From positions 1 to 57,252 of the forward strand of contig NZ_BOMS01000106.1 in NCBI RefSeq assembly GCF_016862315.1: a DNA stretch of 57,252 bases. The letters run 5' to 3'. This document shows positions 1 to 8,100 of this stretch, in pieces; positions within the stretch are counted from its first letter, which is position 1; each line of letters starts with the position of its first letter. The position numbers and the translations under genes are program-made. The notes below the pieces were generated by a model. It was not told the DNA's origin and did not search any database. It saw only the letters and a list, made by a program, of their open reading frames with translations. The DNA comes from Actinoplanes palleronii. GTDB taxonomy: Bacteria > Actinomycetota > Actinomycetes > Mycobacteriales > Micromonosporaceae.

Positions 1-41
1 CGCCAGCAGTTAGCTACCCTTTTTTCGTACGCCGTGAAGGC

Positions 42-64
42 GCCGTGATGCCCCTCATCACGGC
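42..64 (-). terminator. Hairpin after the first minus-strand gene
   Basis: A perfect 9-bp inverted repeat (GCCGTGATG / CATCACGGC, loop 51-55) lies immediately downstream of the stop codon at 65. It has no U-tract on the minus strand, so it would be a hairpin-only terminator. Confidence 0.5.
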
Positions 65-676
65 TTACGTTGCCGGCGAAGTCGGTACTGCCCAGTCGGC
101 ATGTGCGGCCGCGAGCTGATCGCGGGCCCCGGCGTCCGGGGCGAACACCTCCGCGCCGCCGTCATAGGGGTGGTAGGCCCACGTGCCGGTGTCGCCGAAC
201 AGCATGACGTCGTCGGTCATGTCGTCGGCCACGCAGAGTAGAAGCTGGTCGAACGCCGGATCGCGCTGGTCCAGCTGCGAAACGTAGTGGTGTTGCCAGG
301 AGGGAAAGCGCGGGCCCGTCGACAGGTCATCACTACGCCAGTGCACAGCGGCAGGCGTGGTGGAGGCCACCGCGCTATCGCGTGGTGGCGGCTGTGAAGC
401 TGCCGACCAGGAGCAGGTGACCGCGGTCAGCAATTCATCGCCCGAGCCGAGGCCCCCGAAGATCGCTGTCAAGAGAACGTGATGCCGGCGCAGGATCTCC
501 GCATGCTCGGAGTCTGAGGTGGCGTACCGCTTCCCTCCCGGGAGTGTGTAGAACCGAACCGAATGCCCCGAAAACCCTCGGCGCAGCACACGCGCCACAG
601 GCGGGCAGCCAGGCCAGGAGGTGTCCCACGCTCGCTCCACTCGGGCAACTTCCACGAGATGTTGCCGGCTTCTCAT
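65..676 (-). CDS. Hypothetical protein
   Basis: This is a 203-aa protein of unrecognised function. The frame runs further upstream, but coding-like composition starts near the ATG at 676, which I chose; its ribosome-binding site is weak, so a later start is possible. The middle (residues about 40-75) contains a KRYATSDSEHAEILRRHH stretch that faintly recalls DUF3885-like proteins, and the C-terminal half is acidic and Trp/Tyr-rich with no signal peptide or membrane segment. It diverges from the gene at 833, with the 156-bp gap serving both promoters. Function is unknown. Confidence 0.55.
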   Translation of the reverse strand: MRSRQHLVEVARVERAWDTSWPGCPPVARVLRRGFSGHSVRFYTLPGGKRYATSDSEHAEILRRHHVLLTAIFGGLGSGDELLTAVTCSWSAASQPPPRDSAVASTTPAAVHWRSDDLSTGPRFPSWQHHYVSQLDQRDPAFDQLLLCVADDMTDDVMLFGDTGTWAYHPYDGGAEVFAPDAGARDQLAAAHADWAVPTSPAT

Positions 677-832
677 GGCACGCGAACCTAATCGGCGTTG
701 ATGTCCAGGCACAGCGAATTCTCGCTCTCGCAAGTCGGTCCAGCAGCGAGGCGATCGCGGCGGCGTCTCGCGGCTTCCCTGCATCCGGCCGCCGCCACGC
801 AGGTAGCGGGAGTGGTCAAATAGGCTGACCTC

Positions 833-1177
833 GTGGAACAGCCAGGCGCCATTTTCGTCGCCGCTTTCGTGCGGAGCGTCGCCGTGCTTGCGCTGGAAGC
901 CGACGCCCAGGTCGCTTGGCTCGGCGAGAAGGGCTTCCCGCTGGTGGACGAGCTGGCGCTGGAGTTCGACGATGGGTTCCGGCTGGTACCGACCTTCGTC
1001 GAGCGTGGCTGGTTGAACGCCGCGGCGCTGCCCGCGCTGACCGAGATCGACCAGAACCTCAGTTCCATGAGCGGACAGCACAACGCCGGCCTGTGGCACG
1101 TCGAGGCCTTGGCCGGGAGAACGGAATGGGATCAGGTCAGGGCGTCGGCAAGGACGGCATTGGCTCTCCTGGCCTGA
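833..1177 (+). CDS. Hypothetical protein, possibly SCO4402-like
   Basis: A 114-aa acidic soluble protein starting at GTG 833. The C-terminal pattern (GRTEWDQVRASARTAL) resembles the end of small actinobacterial SCO4402-type proteins, whose role is unknown. No catalytic motif, signal peptide or membrane segment is visible. It converges on the YdeI-like gene with a 9-bp gap. The family link is from memory and weak. Confidence 0.6.
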   Translation: MEQPGAIFVAAFVRSVAVLALEADAQVAWLGEKGFPLVDELALEFDDGFRLVPTFVERGWLNAAALPALTEIDQNLSSMSGQHNAGLWHVEALAGRTEWDQVRASARTALALLA

Positions 1178-1186
1178 CCTCACCGA

Positions 1187-1792
1187 TCACGGCGCGGTCG
1201 GCGGCTTGGCCTTCTGCGGGTAGATCGTCTCGTGGCGGGCCAGCATGGCGACGAACTCGACGATCTTCCGCTCGCGGGTCTCCACCCGCTTGACGCCGTT
1301 GACCCGGTGGACGAGAGCAAACAGATTCGCCTTGGTGAGCACGTCGAACATGGCTTGCGCGGCCGGAACCGCGGCGATCGCGGTGAGCAGGTCGGCCGGC
1401 GCCTCGACCTCCGACGACGGGGCGTAGGCCGCCGCCCACCGCCCGTCCGCTTTCGCGGCGTCCACCGCGGCGCGGCCGGTGGGCATCATGCGCCCGGCCG
1501 CTTCCAGCCGGGCGACGTGGGTGACGTTGCGTTGTGACCAGACGCTGCGGGCTCGGCGCGGGGTGAACCGGATCCACGAGCTCTCTTCATCCCGCCTCCG
1601 GGCCTGCCCGTCGATCCAGCCGAAACACAGTCCCTCGTCGACCGCCTGCTGCCAGGTCAGCGTGGTAACGGTGCCGCCCTTCTTGGTCAGGGCCAACCAG
1701 ACACCGGGCACCGTGGCGTGGTTGACCGACAACCACGCACGCAGCTCGTCCGCGTCCGCAACGATCAACTCATCCAGCTCGGCGCTCACCAT
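1187..1792 (-). CDS. YdeI/OmpD-associated family protein
   Basis: A 201-aa cytosolic protein with the features of the YdeI / OmpD-associated (bacteriocin-protection) family: an N-terminal ELRAWLSVNHATVPGVWLAL block, the GLCFGWIDGQ motif near residue 55, the WSQRNVTHVARLEAAGRM helix near 85-102 and a charged C-terminal tail. Length fits the family. The biochemical role is unsettled; E. coli YdeI is linked to resistance to cationic peptides. It reads from ATG 1792 and is probably monocistronic. Confidence 0.8.
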   Translation of the reverse strand: MVSAELDELIVADADELRAWLSVNHATVPGVWLALTKKGGTVTTLTWQQAVDEGLCFGWIDGQARRRDEESSWIRFTPRRARSVWSQRNVTHVARLEAAGRMMPTGRAAVDAAKADGRWAAAYAPSSEVEAPADLLTAIAAVPAAQAMFDVLTKANLFALVHRVNGVKRVETRERKIVEFVAMLARHETIYPQKAKPPTAP

Positions 1793-2115
1793 GAGGGCAG
1801 GCTAACCGACGCGCAGCGGCCCCTCGGCCGCGTGTCCCACCTCCACCGGGCTCATCTCGTGCCGCTCGGCCTCATATGCGGCGGTGTCCGGGCATCGTCA
1901 TTTTCGGTCAGCGGGTGCGCCTCATTGGGCTGGCGCCAAGAAACAGCCGACCGGCCGAGCGAACCCACTCACCGGCGAGAGGGCGCAGGTCAGCTGGTAA
2001 GCGTGCCATATTGACGTTCATTTATGTTCAAGAGATCGAAAGTCATCACTGCGTTCTCTACGCTTGACGACTGGCCGCCCCGGGAGCGGGGGCTCGTTGA
2101 CACGGAGGACGCGGC
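1793..2115. other. 323-bp intergenic region before the RHS gene
   Basis: No convincing gene. The right half (2005-2070) is locally AT-richer and holds two TTGACG hexamers (2011-2016, 2064-2069) that could be -35 elements. A GGAGG ribosome-binding site (2104-2108) precedes ATG 2116. I looked for a riboswitch and recognised none. Confidence 0.5.
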
Positions 2116-5100
2116 ATGCATCAGCGGCATCACCATGCGCTTTGGTATCGATGGCTATCGATGTTAATGGTTCCGGTGCTGGTCACCGGCGTGATCGCCC
2201 AACCGGAGACGGCGGCGGCAGCCCCGAAGAAGGACCATCATGTGCAACCGCGGGGCAACGCCGGCTGGAAAGCCGCCACGACCCCGAAGTCCACCACCAC
2301 CGCCTACAAGAAGCCGTCCGACAAGGGCGGCACCCCGACTCTCAAGCCGGATCCGCGCGCCAAGCGCGTCAAGGAGCTCGCCGACCGCCGGACCGCGACC
2401 ACCGCGTCGTACACCATGTCGGACGGCAGCGTGCAGCAGGAGATCTCCGCGCTGCCGGTGAACTACCGCGACGGCAAGGGTGCCTGGCAGAAGATCGACC
2501 CGAGCGTGAAGACCGTCTCGCACGGGGCGTTCACCGCGGGCGCCGAGGGCAACGCGTTCCACACCTACTTCTCGCCGGACGCCGCGCAGTTGCTGCGCAT
2601 CGAGCAGGGCGGCGCGTCCGTGCAGGTCGCCGCGGACGGCGCGGCCATCACGGCGCCGAAGATCGCGAAGGACTCGGTCACCTACCCGGACGCCTATCCC
2701 GGCGCTGACCTGCGCTATCAGGTCGGCCCCGAGGGCGTGCAGAAGTCGATCGTGCTGGCGAAGGCCCCCGCGGCCGACCGGTCCTACCGCTACACGATCA
2801 CGGTCGGCGGCGGCCTCGTGCCGCGGCAGGTGGCCGGCGGCGCGATCGAGTTCCGGGCCGGCGAGTCCGGGACTCCCGTCTTCACGATTCCGGCCCCCTA
2901 CATGGCAGATTCCAAGATCGACAAGACGTCACCGTACGGGCACGTGTCCAGCACCGAGGTCACGCAGAGCATGACGGTCGACGCCGTGACCGGCGCCGTG
3001 CACGTGACCGTGCGGCCGGACGCGGGCTGGCTCGCCGACGCGGCCCGGGTCTACCCGGTGACGATCGACCCGACCATCGTGGTGGCGCCGACCCCGTCGG
3101 CCGCCGCGAACACGATGGTCCTCGCGGACGGCCCGGCGGCGAACTACAGCACGTCGTGGCGCCTGTCGGTCGGCACGACGGCCACCGGCCCCGCCCGTAC
3201 GCTGATAAAGATCCCGCTGCCGGCGGTCCCGGCCGGAACCACCGTCGCCTCGGCGGACCTGCGGCTCTACTACGACCAGACGTTCACCACCGGTGCGAAC
3301 AGCGTGCCGATGCAGGCGCTGCAGGCGAACGCGGCGTGGAGCGCGGCGACCGCCACCTGGAACAGCGCCAAGTCGATCGGCGGACCGGTCGCCGGTACCG
3401 CCACCAAGAAGGCGAACACGCTCGGCGCCTGGGTGGACTTCCCGGTCACCTCGGCCGTGCAGTCCTGGGTGAACGGCAGTACCAACAACGGGTTCGTGCT
3501 CAAGGCCACCGACGAGTCCACCCTGAACCAGGGCGGTCCCCGCTTCGAGGGTTCGATCTACGCGTATGGCGGGGAGACCGTCACCTACCCCAAACTGGTC
3601 CTCACCTACGGGGTGCCCGGGGTGGCGGTGAACCCTCCGGCGGTCGTGCACGCCACCGGCGCCGAGCTGTCCTGGCCGGCGTATGCCAACACGACCGGGG
3701 ACGCGGCGAACGACCTCGCCGAGTACCAGGTGCACCGCAGCGTCCAGCAGAGCTTCACGCCGGGCGCGAGCACCCTGGTCTCCCCGGTGACCTCCGGCGC
3801 GACCGGTTTCGCCGACTCGACGGCCGTCCCGACCCCGGCGGACAGCTCCGACCCGTACGGTAATGCGTTTTATTACATGGCGGTGGTGAAGACCAAGGGC
3901 GGAAAGCTCATCCCGGGCCCGACGCAGCTGGTCCGGCTGCCGAAGGCGGGCCGGACCACGCTGCTGCTGCCGGCGGCCGCGGCGACCACGTTGTCGTCCA
4001 GCCAGCCGGGCGCCGTCCTGAACACCCTGACCGACGGCGGCGTCGCCCAGCCGTGGTTGTCGGTCGGCGACAACTCCGCGACCTACGGGGTGACCCGCTC
4101 GGTCCTCGACTTCGGCGCCCTTCAGGGGATCCCGGCCGGTGCCCGGATCGTCGACGCGCACCTGAAGCTGTGGCAGGAGACGACGACCACGACCAGTTCC
4201 GGCGCGGTCTACGAGCTGCACGGGCTGACCCGCTCGTTCACCGGCAAGCAGGCCACCTGGAACACCGCCGCGACCGGTACGGCGTGGAGCTCGGCCGGTG
4301 GTGACTTCACCGCGGCGGCCGCCGGTACCGTCTCCGGGCTGACCAACGACCCGAACCGGCAGAACCTGGACGCCACCGCGGTCGTCCGGGGCTGGCTCGG
4401 CGACGCCGGCTCCAACCACGGCCTGCTCGTCAAGCTCAAGGACGAGACGTCGGCCGCGCCGCAGGAGCGCACCGTGTTCGCCGGCCCGGCCACCGAGGAG
4501 CCGCGGCTCGCCCCGCAGCTGGTGCTCAGCTACCTGGACCGGTCGACGGACGCCACCTACTACGCGCCGTCCACGCCGGAGCAACTGGTCGGCGGCGGCG
4601 AGTACACCGCACCCGTCACGATCAACAACACCACCGACGCGACCTGGGCGGCGGGCAGCCAGGTGCTGACCTATCACTGGACGCTGCCCGACGGCACCGA
4701 GGCCACCGACGCGTCCAACCAGGTCCGGACCGCGCTGCCGGCGGATCTCGCGCCCGGCGCCACGGTGACCCTGAACGCGAAGATCGTCGCGCCGACGCCG
4801 GCCAGCGGCAACGACGCCGAGGGCTACGCGCTGGCCTGGGACATGCTCGACACCGGCAGCGGCACGTACCTGTCGGCGTCGGCCGGGGTGAGCGCGCTGG
4901 CGCAGCCGGTCAGCGTCGACCCGTCCGGCAACAACCAGCTCGGCCTGGAGAGCTTCTACCAGTACACGACCACGCCGGCCGGGTCCGGTTCGACGATCTC
5001 CACGAACCTCTCGTCGGGCAACTCGGTGTTCAACTACGACCTGTTCGCGAACCCGTCGCGCGGCTTCACCACGTTGCTGCGGATGACCTACAACTCCAGT

Positions 5101-8100
5101 TCGACGATCGACGCGGACTCCGGGTACGGCTGGACCATGCAGGCGTCCGCGCCGATGCGGGTGGGTCAGCCGCTGGACTTCTTCCCGATCGTCAACCCGC
5201 TGACGGTGACCATGGTCGACGGCACCGGCAACGCGCACCGGTTCGTCCGGGACGTGGGCGCGGGCGTCTGGCGGGCGCCGCCGGGCGTGCACCTGTACCT
5301 GCAGCAGCTGGTCAACTGTGGCCTGACCACGGAGAACGCCAGCGCCTGGTCGATGACCCGGCCGGACCGGACGGTGTACTACTTCGACTGCGCCGGCTAC
5401 CCGACGGCGCAGGTGGACGCGAACGGCAACGAGGCCGACTTCACCTACGCGTCGCGCCAGGCGCTGGGCCGGCCGACCCGGTTCCTCACCTACATCACCG
5501 ACCCGGTCGCCCGGCAGACGCTGACGGTGAACTACTACGCGAGGGGCGAGGCTTATTCGTACGTCGACGGCTCGGGGAACCTGGTCGCGGCGACCAACCT
5601 GACCGACCCGCAGATCATCGACCACGTCAAGTCGGTCAGTGACGTCGCCGGCCGGACCGTCGCGTTCTACTACACCCCGCAGGGCCTGCTCGGACGCCTG
5701 GTGGACGGGGCCGGGGACGCTGCCGCGAAGACGTTCACATTCAGCTACACGCCGACGCTGCTCAACGTGAAGCTAGTGGCGGTCACCGATCCGCGCGGGG
5801 CCACCAGCCGGATCGCGTACCGGCCGAGCCTGTCGCTGTTCGGCGGGCGCACCGACGCGGTCACCGACCGGCTCGGCAAGGCCACCCAGTTCGCCTACCA
5901 GGTGCCCGGGTCGGTGGCCGGCGCGGTGCAGCAGACCACGGCCACCGACGCGAACAACCATCGGTACGTCTTCCAGATCGACGCGGCCGGTCGGATGATC
6001 CAGCAGGTCAACCCGCTCAACCAGCGGACCCAACTGACCTGGGACGGCGACAACAACGTCGCCACGCTGACCGAGAACAACGGGGCCCGGACCACCTGGA
6101 CCTACGACCAGGACACCGGCTACCCGATCAGCGTGACCGACGCGGCCGGCACCGGCACGGCCCGGTACGCGTACCGGTTCGCGCTCGCCGGGCACGTCGC
6201 CGACCTGGTGGATCAGGTGTCCGCGGCCGGGCGCAAGTGGCACTACACCTATGACGACTTCGGCAACGTGCTCACCGCGCAGGCGCCGAACGGCACCGCG
6301 GCGGGGTCGGGGTTCGTCACCACGTACGCCTACGACGCGTACGGCGGGCTGATCAGCACCACCGACGCGAACAACCACACCACCGCCTACAGCTACTACC
6401 TGCCGCTGCCGGTCACCGTCTACGAGCCGACCGGCCAGCCGCGTTCGATCACCAGCCCGGAGGGTGGGGTCGCCCGGCTCGCCTACGGCCCGCGCGGTGA
6501 GGTGGCCTCGGTCACCGACCCGCTGGGCAACGTCGCGACCCAGAACTACGACGTGTTCCTGCGTGACCTGGACGCCAAGGTGCCCAAGGACCAGGCGGCC
6601 GACACCTTCCTCACCTACCCGGCGCCGGTCTACGACGCCAACGACAACGTCACCACGGCGACCGCGGCGAACGGCGCGGTCAGCACGGCGGTCTACGACG
6701 CCGCCGACCGGACCACCTCGAGCACGCTGCCGGCCGACACCGGCACGACGGCGGCCCGGATCGTGAAGTTCACCTACGACGCGGTCGGCAACCAGCTGAC
6801 CAGCACGTCACCGAACGGCAACGCGTCGACGGTCACCTACGACGCGGCCGACCAGCCGGTCACGGTCACCGACGCTCTCGGTGGCAAAACCATCACCGGG
6901 TACGACGGTGTCGGCAACAAGGTGCAGCTCACCGACCCGCTCCAGCACGTCTCCAAGGTCGGGTACGACGTCGACCACCGGCCGGTCAGCACCACCGACG
7001 CGGCCGGCACCACCACCGCGACCACGTACGACGCGGACGGTCTGGTCCTGACCCGCACCGACCAGAACAAGGCCACGGCGTACTACTCGCTGGACGCGAA
7101 CGGCCAGGTCACCCAGGTCCAGGTCCCGCACGTCAGCGGCGCCTTCAACACCACGCAGTACCAGTACGACCAGGTCGGCAACAACACCAGCGTGATCACT
7201 CCGAAGGGCGTGGCGTCGGGGGTGGCCGGGTCGTACACCCTGTCCGCCGAGTACGACAAGGACAACCGCCGGTCAAAGTCGCTCGGCGCCTACGACGCGT
7301 CCGCGGCGGCCGACTCGGTCTACGGCGCGGACAACCGGCCGGAGACCGACTACACCTACGACGCGGCCGGGCAGGTCACCGAGGTCAGCCAGATCAGCCG
7401 CAGCAAGGGGATCCCGGCCACGTCGACGACCACCACGTACGACTACTTCGACAACGGCTGGATCAAACGGTCCACCGACCCGTTCCACATCGCCACCGAC
7501 TACGACTACAACCCGCTCGGCCTGCAGACCTCCCGCAAGCTGACCGCCGCCGACGGCACCGCGGCCCGCCAGATGACCTGGGACTACCACCCGGACGGCA
7601 AACTGGCCGGCTACCACGACGGCGGGCTGCCGGCCGGCTGGCAGTCGCAGATCCTGACCGCCGACTCGCCGAACACCTCGGCCGACCGGGGCTGGGAGGC
7701 GGGTCCCCGGGGCAAGGGCTTCGACGGCTCCACCTACTGGACCGGCACGATCAACACGTTCAGCTGGAACCCGACGATCCCGCAGGACGGCGACTACACC
7801 GTCTACGTCTGGTTCCCGGCCGGCGTCGGCAAGGGGCCGGCCGGATATTCGGTGAACGGCAGCGACCCGGTCTTCGTCAATCAGGCCAGCGGCGGCGGGA
7901 CCTGGGTGCCGCTGAGCAACCCGGCGACCGAAGACGGCCAGTGGGCGCTCAAGGCGGGCACCGGGCAGAACATCGTGCTGCGGGCCAACGGCGACACGAC
8001 GGTGGCCGACGCGGTCCGGCTGGTCCGGGACAACTCCGGTGACCCCGGGCAGCAGCCGGTCACGGCGGCCTACACGTACGACCTCGACGGCAACCGGATC

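Noticed and set aside
65..1183. Full 372-codon minus-strand frame as one gene
   Set aside because: Its first half is antisense to the coding-like gene at 833-1177 and has shadow composition; only the portion from 676 down to 65 looks coding.
1793..2115. Possible riboswitch in the RHS leader
   Set aside because: I could not match any known aptamer core (ydaO, c-di-GMP, cobalamin and others); only promoter-like hexamers and a ribosome-binding site are supportable.
2929..5625. An 898-codon minus-strand open frame inside the RHS gene
   Set aside because: Low-complexity Arg/Val/Gly-rich translation, no ribosome-binding site and no motif; it mirrors the GC3 pattern of the RHS gene.
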